Below, in pieces: positions 1-8,600 of a stretch of 64,000 bases of DNA. Every line of letters begins with the position of its first letter. Within the stretch, counting starts at the first letter, position 1. A model generated the notes under the pieces. That model made no database searches, was not told the origin of the DNA, and worked only from the letters and a program-made list of their open reading frames with translations. The translations under genes and the position numbers were made by a program. Source of the DNA: Aquiflexum balticum DSM 16537 (lineage in GTDB: Bacteria; Bacteroidota; Bacteroidia; Cytophagales; Cyclobacteriaceae). The DNA is taken from positions 5,722,001 to 5,786,000 of the forward strand of contig NZ_LT838813.1 in the NCBI RefSeq assembly GCF_900176595.1, given 5' to 3'.

Positions 1-968
1 TAGGCATTTACCAAACTTTGGGCAGGCTGATAGAATCCGCAGCATCCAACAGGACCATCATTATGAGGATTTGTCAATTCCAATTCCACATTGGAATTGG
101 CACCACCTGTTCCGTCACCGACAGTATATTGGATGGAGAAAATAATTTCCTTACCATTCTCAAATTGTCCTCTAAATACATTTTTAAAATCCGCTTCCAA
201 ACCATATTTTGTTCCGTTGCTGGTTGTTCCGTTGGCAATAATCTGGTCAAACAGTGCTTTGGCTTCTGTGTATTTGTTCTGGTACAAATAAGCTTTTGCA
301 AGAAAAGCCATGGCAGTCCACTTATTTACCCTGCCGATTTGAGCCTGAGTATTTGGGAGGTTATCCATAGCATATTTCAAATCCTCTTCAATATTAGGAT
401 ATATATCCACGGTATTCACGATGGACCTATATTGCTCAGTAGTAATTACAGTTTCATCTACATAAGCAACGTTCTTGTAATTCCTAGCTGCTTCGAAGTG
501 AAGAAAACCCCTTATAAATCTCGCTTGAGCAAGAATGTTGGTTTTCCTGTCAGCAGGAATATCTTCGGTTGCATTTGCCAATCTAATGGTAATATTTGCC
601 ATACCGATACCATCATAGATTGCTCTCCATTTGTTGGTAGCGGATGGGCTTGAAGGTAATACCTCAAATCTTTCTACAGGGTTGATTTCAGTTGCCTGAT
701 CGAGTGCCTCTGAACCTTTATAGGCATCATCCGATCGTACACCGCCCCATAACCAGTTATTAGGACCTGTATACCATGCACCAATCTGTTTTCCCTGAAG
801 TGCCCGATAAGCGACTAATAGAGATCCATTCACACCATTTTCATTGGCAAGCGCATTTTCGGATATGGAGCCCAACGGCGGCCTATCCAAGAATTCTTCG
901 CTGCATGAGGAAATCACGCTTGATGCAGCTACGAAGAACATCAGAAAATATATTATTCTACTTTTCAT
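1..968 (-). CDS. SusD/RagB-family outer-membrane lipoprotein, 3' end outside window
   Basis: The reading frame is open from the ATG at 966-968 down to position 1, so at least 322 residues are present and the C-terminus lies outside the window. The N-terminus is a lipoprotein signal: a hydrophobic stretch followed by VISSCSEEFLDRPP, with the lipidated Cys at residue 22. The text that follows (NGSLLVAYRALQGKQIG, then WLWGGVRSDDAY) is typical of SusD/RagB nutrient-binding proteins. These sit on the cell surface as a lid over a SusC-type TonB-dependent channel. The gene starts 28 bases after the SusC stop on the same strand, the usual susC-susD order. The substrate cannot be told: no glycoside hydrolase, protease or other degradative gene is visible next to it. 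Confidence 0.93.
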   Translation of the reverse strand, partial: MKSRIIYFLMFFVAASSVISSCSEEFLDRPPLGSISENALANENGVNGSLLVAYRALQGKQIGAWYTGPNNWLWGGVRSDDAYKGSEALDQATEINPVERFEVLPSSPSATNKWRAIYDGIGMANITIRLANATEDIPADRKTNILAQARFIRGFLHFEAARNYKNVAYVDETVITTEQYRSIVNTVDIYPNIEEDLKYAMDNLPNTQAQIGRVNKWTAMAFLAKAYLYQNKYTEAKALFDQIIANGTTSNGTKYGLEADFKNVFRGQFENGKEIIFSIQYTVGDGTGGANSNVELELTNPHNDGPVGCCGFYQPAQSLVNA

Positions 969-996
969 AATTATCTTTTCTTTATTAATGATTTAA

Positions 997-3900
997 TTAA
1001 AACCCTACGTTGATACCAACAATGAACGTTCTTGGGGCAGGTGTCCTAAATTGATCAACTCCCATTTGCAATTCACTGTTACCCAAGATTCCGATATCCG
1101 GATCCGGACCTGAGTAATTTGTAAATGTAAACACGTTCTGACCTTGAACATATATCCTTGCTCTGTACATTCCCAATCTTTCGATTTGTGCCATTGGGAA
1201 AGTATAACCTATCTGCATCTGTCTTACTCTTAAGAAAGATCCATCTTCTACGTACCATGAATTGGAAATAGCACCTGAGAAAGTATCATTTGCATTCAAT
1301 ATTGGCATACTTGCTCCTCTATTTTCCGGAGTCCAAGTATCATACAATACATCAGTATGGTAACCACCTTCAAATCCTCTTAGGTGCGTACTCCACTTGG
1401 TGTAATTATAGATTTGGTTGCCCTGATTCCAGAATAGGAATGTTTGGAAATCCCAATTTTTATAATTGAATCCAATGTCCATACCCATTTGGAATTTAGG
1501 AATTGGGTTTCCGATAAAGGTTTGGTCATCACCATCAATCACACCATCATTATTGATATCACGGATTTTCCAGGATCCGACTCTTTTATATGGCATATCA
1601 GCATGGGCAGTGACTTCTTCCTCGGTTTGGAATATACCATCTACCTGCCAACCCCAGAAGGATGCCAATGGACGACCTGCTTCAATTCTCTGAACATTTC
1701 CCAGACGACCTGCTCCAAACAACAAGAAGGAACTTCCTTCTGCGTCAATTTTAACTGCTTCGTTTCTGTAATGGGTAAATGTCATTCCAACATTGTAGCT
1801 CCAATCTTTACCCATTTTTCCTCTTGTGGACAAGGAACCATCAACACCTTTGTTTACCATGGTTCCAACATTTATTCTAGGCTGGCCTACATTTGGCTCC
1901 AAACCGTTTCTCTGACGCTCAACAAGCAAGTCATTGGTTGTATTGTTGAAATATTCAACTGTGAAATCCAATCTTCCTCCAAACATGGATCCATCAAGAC
2001 CTACGTTGACCATTTCAGCTGCTTCCCATTTAGTACTTGGATTACCCACCACGCTAGGTCTGTACCCAATCTGGGGTAAGCCATTTGTACCTGCTATATC
2101 ATAGGCTGTGCCATTCAAACTAGCACCAAAGAAAGAATAGGCGTTAGCTGCACTCACGTTTCTTTGGCTACCCATTTGGCCCCAACCCCCTCTTAGTTTC
2201 AATTCATCAAACATGGTAGCCGATTGCATAAATGATTCCTCAGAAATTCTCCATCCAAATCCAAATGCAGGGAAAACACCCACTCTGAAATCCGGTCCAA
2301 ATACAGAGGCCTCATCTCTTCTTAAAGTAGCGCTGAATAAATATTTATCCATCAATTGGTATTCTGCTTTACCAAAAATAGAAGACAGTGTTCTTGGAGT
2401 TCCCGGAGCGCCACTATTTTGGGGAAGGTTTTTACCCGTATTAATTGACCTGAAATCAGGATCGTTGAAATCATAATCTACCCTGCTTGCACTTAAGAAT
2501 CTTCCTTGTTCAAAAATTGCTTCTGTGGCACCGAACAATTTGATGACATGTTTGTCACCGATATTTAAATTGTACTGCAAACTGTTGGTCCATGTCCAAG
2601 AGGTGAATGAATTGAAATACTCGCTATAGGCATTGTTTCTAATTGGCTCTGCTTTCTCAGGAGTTATCCATGTAAAGTTGTACCCATTTCCATATCTCTG
2701 ATCTATACCAAAAGAGGTTGATGCAGTTAGATTTTTTGTCAAATGGAGTTGTGCATATGCATTTCCAAATAGGGTAATGCCTCTAAACTTATTGTCTCTA
2801 TTTCGGGGCAATACTGCATGCGCAGTCAAAGTCTGACCTGCACCTCCTATGGACGTTCCTGCAGGATTTCCATTAATATCTTGCAAAGGAATAAAAGGAG
2901 CAGCTCTTGTAGCCAAGTACCAAGGGTTCTGTCCTTCATTGTTAAAATCAAGTCCGCCTGAAAGGTTGTTTGGATCTGATGAAGAACCAAATTGATCAAC
3001 AAATGCCAATTGGAAGTTTTCACCTATTGTAATCCATTTTTTAGGACTGAATCTGGTATTTGCTCTTAGGGTTGTCCTTTGAAGACCTGTCTCTCTGAAA
3101 ACCCCATCAGAACTAAAATAATTTAGACCCATCGAATAGCTTCCCTTATCCGTACCACCAGTTGCGCCAATCTGATGCATGTGAATGATACCATTTTGAG
3201 CAGCATCCCTGTGCCAATCTGTTCCTGGGCTTGTTTCTGCAATTTGATAAGTGTTTTCAAAACTAAATGGATCCCAATTGTACCTATCAAAGTCAGGATT
3301 AGTTGCTTCTCCTGGTCTGGCATTGACATCCATATTGGATACTAAATATTGTGGTATACCATTTTGGAAGATTCTACTGTTGAATGGAATTCCTGCTCCT
3401 TCAGCTGCCCTAATAAGATGTTCTCTATATTCTTCAGTATTCAACATGGTTGGATAAACCCTGTTTGGTAGAGACTGGAAACCAACATAAGAATCATAAG
3501 TCAGGTTGGTTTTTCCTGAAGTACCTTGTCTTGTAGTCACCACAATAACTCCGTTTGCAGCCCTTGATCCATATATGGAGGCAGAAACCGGATCTTTAAG
3601 TACCTGAACTGATTCGATATCCTGAGGGTTGAGTGCATTGGCATTATCTGTTGGCACGCCGTCAATGACATAAAGCGGATCATTATTACCAAAAGAAGTA
3701 AAACCTCTGATCCTCACTTTTGCAGCTGCACCCGGTGCACCTGTACCTGAAACAGTTACACCTGCGGCCCTACCCTGAAGCATGTTACCAAGTGTAAAAC
3801 TTGGTTGCTGTAAAGTTGTTTTGGTGTTTACCACTGAAACTGAACCGACAATATCTCTTTTTCTTTCAGAGGTATAACCGGTAACAATAACCTCATCCAA

Positions 3901-4215
3901 TCCCAGTAGGGATTCCTCAAGGGTAACATTGATTTCACTCCTGTTTCCTACAACTTCTTCCCTGGATACATATCCAATAAAGGAGAAAACAAGGATGCTT
4001 TCATTTGAAGGTACATAGATGGAGTAATTTCCATCTATATCAGTTACGACCCCCGTGCCAGTTCCTTTTACAAGGACACTTACGCCAGGAATACCGTCGC
4101 TAAATTCATCAATAACCCTTCCGGTTACTGTCGTTTGAGCCAACACTGTCGCGCTGGAAAGAACTAAGAGTAATATGAATACACTTAGGCTTTTGTAAAA
4201 TTTTTCCATAAACAT
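997..4215 (-). CDS. SusC/RagA-family TonB-linked outer-membrane receptor
   Basis: Protein of 1072 residues. An in-frame ATG two codons in (4209) gives a cleaner signal peptide (MEKFYKSLSVFILLLVLSSA, cleaved after LAQ) and may be the real start. A carboxypeptidase-like domain follows (TGRVIDEFSDGIPGVSVLVK, about residues 30-110). Next comes a plug domain with the SusC signatures GRAAGVTV, KVRIRGFTSFG and PLYVIDGVP, then a long beta-barrel ending in an aromatic residue (GINVGF). It imports a ligand delivered by the SusD partner, using TonB energy. There is no STN or anti-sigma-sensing domain at the N-terminus, so control by a cognate FecI/FecR pair is not suggested. The 444-base upstream spacer contains two inverted repeats. 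Confidence 0.95.
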   Translation of the reverse strand: MFMEKFYKSLSVFILLLVLSSATVLAQTTVTGRVIDEFSDGIPGVSVLVKGTGTGVVTDIDGNYSIYVPSNESILVFSFIGYVSREEVVGNRSEINVTLEESLLGLDEVIVTGYTSERKRDIVGSVSVVNTKTTLQQPSFTLGNMLQGRAAGVTVSGTGAPGAAAKVRIRGFTSFGNNDPLYVIDGVPTDNANALNPQDIESVQVLKDPVSASIYGSRAANGVIVVTTRQGTSGKTNLTYDSYVGFQSLPNRVYPTMLNTEEYREHLIRAAEGAGIPFNSRIFQNGIPQYLVSNMDVNARPGEATNPDFDRYNWDPFSFENTYQIAETSPGTDWHRDAAQNGIIHMHQIGATGGTDKGSYSMGLNYFSSDGVFRETGLQRTTLRANTRFSPKKWITIGENFQLAFVDQFGSSSDPNNLSGGLDFNNEGQNPWYLATRAAPFIPLQDINGNPAGTSIGGAGQTLTAHAVLPRNRDNKFRGITLFGNAYAQLHLTKNLTASTSFGIDQRYGNGYNFTWITPEKAEPIRNNAYSEYFNSFTSWTWTNSLQYNLNIGDKHVIKLFGATEAIFEQGRFLSASRVDYDFNDPDFRSINTGKNLPQNSGAPGTPRTLSSIFGKAEYQLMDKYLFSATLRRDEASVFGPDFRVGVFPAFGFGWRISEESFMQSATMFDELKLRGGWGQMGSQRNVSAANAYSFFGASLNGTAYDIAGTNGLPQIGYRPSVVGNPSTKWEAAEMVNVGLDGSMFGGRLDFTVEYFNNTTNDLLVERQRNGLEPNVGQPRINVGTMVNKGVDGSLSTRGKMGKDWSYNVGMTFTHYRNEAVKIDAEGSSFLLFGAGRLGNVQRIEAGRPLASFWGWQVDGIFQTEEEVTAHADMPYKRVGSWKIRDINNDGVIDGDDQTFIGNPIPKFQMGMDIGFNYKNWDFQTFLFWNQGNQIYNYTKWSTHLRGFEGGYHTDVLYDTWTPENRGASMPILNANDTFSGAISNSWYVEDGSFLRVRQMQIGYTFPMAQIERLGMYRARIYVQGQNVFTFTNYSGPDPDIGILGNSELQMGVDQFRTPAPRTFIVGINVGF

Positions 4216-4285
4216 AGATTGATTGGGTAATAATTATTAATCGATTTTTTGTTGCAATAATTTAATAAACTTTTGGTGCAAACGA

Positions 4286-4301
4286 TTGCAGGTTCCTGCA
4301 A
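4286..4301. promoter_or_regulatory. Inverted repeat upstream of susC (possible operator)
   Basis: TTGCAGG, two bases, CCTGCAA is a perfect 7-base inverted repeat about 70-85 bases upstream of the susC start. No U-tract follows, so it looks more like a protein-binding site than a terminator. The regulator is unknown. The rest of 4216-4659 is AT-rich and holds no credible gene. Confidence 0.35.
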
Positions 4302-4391
4302 AATAATTGCAATAGTTTTTCTGAATCTGGGAACAAAATCCGGGAACTATTGCTGATTATACCTTGACATTTTTCATGTCTACCATTTGTG

Positions 4392-4432
4392 ACTTTGATT
4401 TAAAAATCAAAGTGCTAAGTTTTTAGTGCTAA
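4392..4432. promoter_or_regulatory. Inverted repeat plus direct repeat in the susC upstream region
   Basis: ACTTTGATTT, AA, AAATCAAAGT is a perfect 10-base inverted repeat (4392-4413). It is overlapped by the direct repeat AGTGCTAA at 4411-4418 and 4425-4432, 14 bases apart. Two stacked symmetrical motifs in a non-coding spacer suggest a binding region for a regulator of susCD. This is inference from symmetry only. Confidence 0.3.
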
Positions 4433-4659
4433 AACGATTTCATAGCAATTAAAAAAAATAGATTACTATACCATAGGCGATGAATTTTGGGTTATTATTT
4501 TAAATCTTCTTATACATATAAATTCGACCAAGCGAATATTATTTGGCAGAATAAGTGATTAATAAATTTATCAATTATAAATAAATTTAATTTGCTTTAC
4601 AAGGTTGAAATATAAGTATAAATCAAAAAATCAAAAACTTTTTGTTAAAAATCATTAAT

Positions 4660-6465
4660 CTATTCAAGTTTTTTTTCTGACCTGAAAAGTCCAATAAAAT
4701 CTTGTTCCTCAAAATATGCTTTGAAATTGATATCCCTCAAGGCCCTTTCTCTAAGGTATTCACTTCGCTCAATTGATTTTGAAAGATTCTCAATCATCCC
4801 AATCTTATCCCCTGATAATGAAGCCACTAATGCCAATCCATAAAAACCGTATCCCGAACTTCTATCCACCTGTACACATTCTTCAAAAGATTCCAAAGCC
4901 ATTCGATAGTCCTCTGTAAGAAAATAAGCCAATCCCTTATTAAAAAGATTTTCTTCATTTTCCTTTGCCCTGTTCAATCTGATAGTGGCCAACTTATAAT
5001 CACCATTGATAATATCAAGTGCCCCTCTTACTCCTTCATTATAGGACAAAAACGAATCAGATTCATCCCGCTCCAATGCCGAAGCCTCTGAAACAGCAAT
5101 ATAGGCATCAAAATAATCTCCTCTCAGAATATAGGCCCTACCTATATTATGTAACGAAACCGAAGTGGTCTTGATCCTGTTGGCCTGCTTAAACATATTA
5201 ATAGCGTTAGTGATCAATACATTCTTTTCCCTAACGTCTAGTTCCCTTTGAGCCCTGTTTAAATATACCACTCCTAGATTATTGAAAGCCAATTCCGAAG
5301 GATAAAGCTCTGTCAATTTTAAAAATATGGCTTCCTTTTCCTCCAATCTCTTTGCAGTCTGACCTGCAAAGATCAGGTGGTCCTGGGTCAATCCATCCAA
5401 AGGTTCCCCGTTATTGAGTAAGGCAAATACACTGGCTGAAATTTCCAGGTTATTGAATCGCGTGTCTTCCAATAATACTGAGACTTTGGCTGCATTGAGT
5501 TTTGGAAATAAATCCCTGGATATATTTCTGTAGGAATCCAACCTTTGCAATTCCTGAAGTTGAGATGAAAAATCCCGTTGATTCAATAAAACATTATAGA
5601 CTGCTTCTTTTTGTACCGGGCTTATACCCTGATAATCACTCAAGAGCAAACGCAGGTCAAACCAATCCTCGGATCTAAAATCAGTTTCAATTTTTGCGCC
5701 TTTCAATAAGCCGCTTTCCTGCAACTGATCAGTTATAAACTCTGCTCTTTTTAAAGCTAAGCCTTTGATATTATCCTGGGCGGATGGAGAATTTAGTCCT
5801 GTTATGGTTACCCTGCTGATTTTTTTGCCTTTTTCTCCCAAAATAAAAAAATCCTTAACGGCGGTGGGCAACACCGGAGCTGACCGGACTGAACTTCCCG
5901 GTGAAAAAGGTATTGTAAATTCCCGACTGTCTAAGGATTTTTGATCTGAAAATTCTTTTTCCATATAAACCCCGATTTCTGGAATTGGCTGATCAGGAAT
6001 TACTTGGCCTATTCTGGTAAGCAGCGGTGAAGTTTCCAATCCTGCAGCGAGGGTTTTGGAAGGAGACTGATAGACATTGTTTTTCTTTTCGACCAAACCT
6101 TTAATCACTAAATCCCCTCTTTCCATTCCAGGCAAATAGGGGAAAACAAAACTGTTATCTATTCTCGCAGAAATAAGATTCTGGGTATAAACTCCATCAA
6201 AAGGCACTATTTCTCCAAATCTAAGGGAACCCTCGCCATATAAATATTCAGGATACAATACAATCCGGACGTCTTTTTTCAAAAATTCCAATGGTATAGC
6301 CCCTTCAATCCTAAATCTTACCGAATCTCTGTGCAACTCTAAAATCTCAGGCTTGGCATAAACCCCTTCAAGCAAACTATCATAAATATTGATTTTGGGG
6401 CTACAAGAGCCGAAGACAAAAATCAGAATCAATAGAAGAAAATATTTTTCAGTAATTTTAAACAT
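4660..6465 (-). CDS. TPR lipoprotein with OmpA-like middle region
   Basis: Protein of 601 residues starting with a lipoprotein signal (LLLILIFVFGSCSPKI, lipobox FGSC, Cys at about 21). The middle part around residues 205-260 (ISRVTITGLNSPSAQDNIKG, then LALKRAEFITDQLQESGLL) resembles the OmpA C-terminal peptidoglycan-binding fold, including the helix of repeated Ala/Arg positions. The last 230 residues form tetratricopeptide-like helical pairs (for example LAFNNLGVVYLNRAQRE and LFNKGLAYFLTEDYRMALES). Proteins of this plan are common in Bacteroidota envelopes and probably act as scaffolds linking outer membrane and peptidoglycan. The exact role is unknown. It is transcribed divergently from the PspC gene across 66 bases. 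Confidence 0.8.
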   Translation of the reverse strand: MFKITEKYFLLLILIFVFGSCSPKINIYDSLLEGVYAKPEILELHRDSVRFRIEGAIPLEFLKKDVRIVLYPEYLYGEGSLRFGEIVPFDGVYTQNLISARIDNSFVFPYLPGMERGDLVIKGLVEKKNNVYQSPSKTLAAGLETSPLLTRIGQVIPDQPIPEIGVYMEKEFSDQKSLDSREFTIPFSPGSSVRSAPVLPTAVKDFFILGEKGKKISRVTITGLNSPSAQDNIKGLALKRAEFITDQLQESGLLKGAKIETDFRSEDWFDLRLLLSDYQGISPVQKEAVYNVLLNQRDFSSQLQELQRLDSYRNISRDLFPKLNAAKVSVLLEDTRFNNLEISASVFALLNNGEPLDGLTQDHLIFAGQTAKRLEEKEAIFLKLTELYPSELAFNNLGVVYLNRAQRELDVREKNVLITNAINMFKQANRIKTTSVSLHNIGRAYILRGDYFDAYIAVSEASALERDESDSFLSYNEGVRGALDIINGDYKLATIRLNRAKENEENLFNKGLAYFLTEDYRMALESFEECVQVDRSSGYGFYGLALVASLSGDKIGMIENLSKSIERSEYLRERALRDINFKAYFEEQDFIGLFRSEKKLE

Positions 6466-6531
6466 TTGGCATTCAATTAGATTATTGAAAATAAATTATT
6501 ACTTTTAATTGTAAATTACAAACCAGCTATT

Positions 6532-6750
6532 ATGAATGAGATTAAATTGTTTTTCGAGGAACGAGCTTTTGGGGTTTGTTCCAAATTGGGTGAGAAACTG
6601 CATTTTCCTATAGACAGTATCCGACTGTTTTTTATTTATAGTTCTTTTATTACACTTGGATCACCGATCATTGTTTATGTCAGCATGGCTATGTTGATGA
6701 AAGTTAGGAAATACTTGAGGAAAATGAACAATCCAATATTATTTGATTAA
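6532..6750 (+). CDS. Small PspC-domain membrane protein
   Basis: Protein of 72 residues. It matches the PspC fold: a short cytoplasmic start, the motif FGVCSKLGEKLHFPIDSIRL (residues 13-32), then one hydrophobic segment (LFFIYSSFITLGSPIIVYVSM). In Bacteroidota such short stand-alone PspC proteins are frequent. In other bacteria PspC belongs to the phage-shock membrane-stress response, but no pspA is visible here. Its TAA overlaps the stop codon of the convergent glycosyltransferase gene by four bases (TTAA shared by both stops), so there is no room for a terminator between them. Confidence 0.8.
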   Translation: MNEIKLFFEERAFGVCSKLGEKLHFPIDSIRLFFIYSSFITLGSPIIVYVSMAMLMKVRKYLRKMNNPILFD

Positions 6751-7754
6751 ATTTTGCCGAAGGTTTTCTGTCCTCTGATAAAATAATCCCACAAAATGGA
6801 TCTCTTCCTACGAATAGATATTTGTTCAGGCAATTTTGAAGCCAATACATGTTTATTCCCTGAATTTTTCATTTTGTGAAAAGCCAAATGAGCCTTGAGG
6901 ACTTCTTTTGAATCTTGAATATTCCCATTTAGAAGAAAAGAAAGTGCAGCAATGGCATCCAATATCACACGGAAAAGATAGATTTTTATAAATCTCTTTT
7001 TCGAGGTATTTTTATGCAGCATCAAAAGATTATTCCTAAAGTTAAGATGTGTTTTGAAAGGATTGCTTCTTGATAAAGTTGCTCCTCCAACATGCCATAC
7101 CTTTACACCTCCTAAATAGCCTATTTTATATCCCTTTGATCTGATGCGCCAGCAAATGTCGATTTCTTCCATATGGGCAAAAAATCTTGAATCAAAGCCT
7201 CCCACCTCATGAAAAACAGAGGCCCTGATGGCCATACAGGCACCTGATGCCCAATCCACCTGAATTTCGTTATTATATTGGCCTTCGTCTTTTTCTATAG
7301 TACTGAAAATTCTTCCCCTACAATACGGATATCCTAAACTATCTATAAAACCACCTCCTGCCCCTGCATAATCAAAAAAATCAGGGTTTTGAAAAGAAAG
7401 TATTTTAGGCTGTAACGCAGCATATTCACTCTTTCTATCCAGCCAATCAATCAGATCTTTATCCCAGCCAGGACTTACATCTACGTCGGAGTTTAGCAAA
7501 ATGTAATATTCAAAACCTCCTTCAAGTTGGGACAAGGCCTTGTTGTACCCTCCGGTAAAACCGGAATTTTCAGAAAAACTCAACAACGTCAATCCGGGAA
7601 ACTCCGATTTCACAAACTCCACAGAGCCATCATTACTGGCATTATCTGCGATAATGATTTCGAACTGAGAATGGCTTATAACAGAAGGGAGAAATTTGCG
7701 GAGCATTTCTTTTCCGTTGTAATTTAATATGACAACAGCTGCCTTCTGCATCAA
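6747..7754 (-). CDS. Family 2 glycosyltransferase (GT-A fold)
   Basis: Protein of 335 residues. The start AAVVILNYNGKEMLRKFLPS is the nucleotide-sugar binding strand of GT2 enzymes. LLNSDVDV (about residue 90) is the metal-binding DxD-like motif, and GGFDSRFFAHMEEIDICWRI (about residues 190-210) carries the acceptor-side ED motif. The C-terminal part (about residues 240-270) is more hydrophobic and may bind the membrane. It probably transfers a sugar such as rhamnose in cell-surface polysaccharide synthesis; donor and acceptor are not predictable. Its ATG overlaps the TGA of the ybaB-type gene (ATGA), so the two are translationally coupled although their functions seem unrelated. Confidence 0.9.
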   Translation of the reverse strand: MMQKAAVVILNYNGKEMLRKFLPSVISHSQFEIIIADNASNDGSVEFVKSEFPGLTLLSFSENSGFTGGYNKALSQLEGGFEYYILLNSDVDVSPGWDKDLIDWLDRKSEYAALQPKILSFQNPDFFDYAGAGGGFIDSLGYPYCRGRIFSTIEKDEGQYNNEIQVDWASGACMAIRASVFHEVGGFDSRFFAHMEEIDICWRIRSKGYKIGYLGGVKVWHVGGATLSRSNPFKTHLNFRNNLLMLHKNTSKKRFIKIYLFRVILDAIAALSFLLNGNIQDSKEVLKAHLAFHKMKNSGNKHVLASKLPEQISIRRKRSILWDYFIRGQKTFGKI

Positions 7755-8083
7755 AACATATTTCCGAAGTCCATTCCCGGAATATTTGGCATCATACCAT
7801 CAGTGGCAGACTTCAGTTCCTCTTTGATCTTTACCTCAATTTGCTCCAGTGCTTTATTGGTGGCAGCCACAATAAGATCACTCAACATTTCTTTATCCGA
7901 CAGATTGACAATAGAATCATCCATTTCAATGGAAATCACATTTCTGTTTCCATTCACGGTTACCTTCACCATACCTGCACCGGATTCACCCTCAGCTTTG
8001 AGATAAACGAGTTTTGACTGGGCATCCTTGATTTTGGCCTGTGCCTCTTTTACTTTATTCATGATACTCATTATATCAAACAT
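7751..8083 (-). CDS. YbaB/EbfC-family nucleoid-associated protein
   Basis: With the ATG at 8081-8083 (MFDIMSIMNKVKEAQAKIKD) the protein has 110 residues, the normal size for YbaB/EbfC. An ATG at 8107 would add eight residues that do not fit the family. It shows the N-terminal amphipathic helix, the central strands (GAGMVKVTVNGNRNVISIEM) and the second helix ending in a Met-Pro-Gly-rich tail (MMPNIPGMDFGNMF). The family forms DNA-binding dimers. In many bacteria it is linked to dnaX-recR, but here it is followed directly by a glycosyltransferase with a four-base overlap. Confidence 0.92.
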   Translation of the reverse strand: MFDIMSIMNKVKEAQAKIKDAQSKLVYLKAEGESGAGMVKVTVNGNRNVISIEMDDSIVNLSDKEMLSDLIVAATNKALEQIEVKIKEELKSATDGMMPNIPGMDFGNMF

Positions 8084-8291
8084 ATCATCATCTTTAGTTT
8101 GGTGCAAATATAAAGGATTTCATTTCAGTATATAGTTTTGATTATACTTGGGTTTTGATCTGTCGATTGATTTATATCAAAACTATATTTTATTTATAGA
8201 AATTATTAACAAATTTTATATATATTATGAAACATTTTTCAGTCAATTCCGATTCTTTGACTAATCCTGTAAACTTCTAACTAAGATATTT

Positions 8292-8573
8292 ATGAAACTC
8301 GTCGAAAAAATAACCAAAGAACAAATCCTTGATTTAAAATTTTGTAAAAAAGAAGTTTTGGAAGATGACATGGCCAGGAGAAAAAGAAATTTTGATTTGA
8401 TGCGGGCACAGGCTTTGGGTAATCTTCTTAGGAGTAAAGTAAATATCACTTTCGAAACTGCCGATGAAAAAGTCTATCAGGTCAATACCACCGTTTGGGC
8501 AGTAGGCAATCAGTTTGTTTCTTTAAAATGCAATACCTATATCCCCATCAATGCTATCCTTGAGGTCGATTGA
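8292..8573 (+). CDS. Conserved hypothetical small protein
   Basis: Protein of 93 residues without signal peptide or membrane segment. A charged helical first half (MARRKRNFDLMRAQALGNLL) is followed by a strand-rich second half (KVNITFETADEKVYQVNTTV, then VSLKCNTYIPINAILEV). The composition and even spacing of hydrophobic residues indicate a real, folded cytosolic protein. I cannot assign it to a named family. It stands alone between divergent ybaB and convergent hisS, with an AT-rich upstream region of about 180 bases. Confidence 0.75.
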   Translation: MKLVEKITKEQILDLKFCKKEVLEDDMARRKRNFDLMRAQALGNLLRSKVNITFETADEKVYQVNTTVWAVGNQFVSLKCNTYIPINAILEVD

Positions 8574-8600
8574 CACTATTAATACGGGACAAGATCCAAT

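Noticed and set aside
18-653. 211-codon plus-strand frame at the left end
   Set aside because: Antisense to the clear susD frame.
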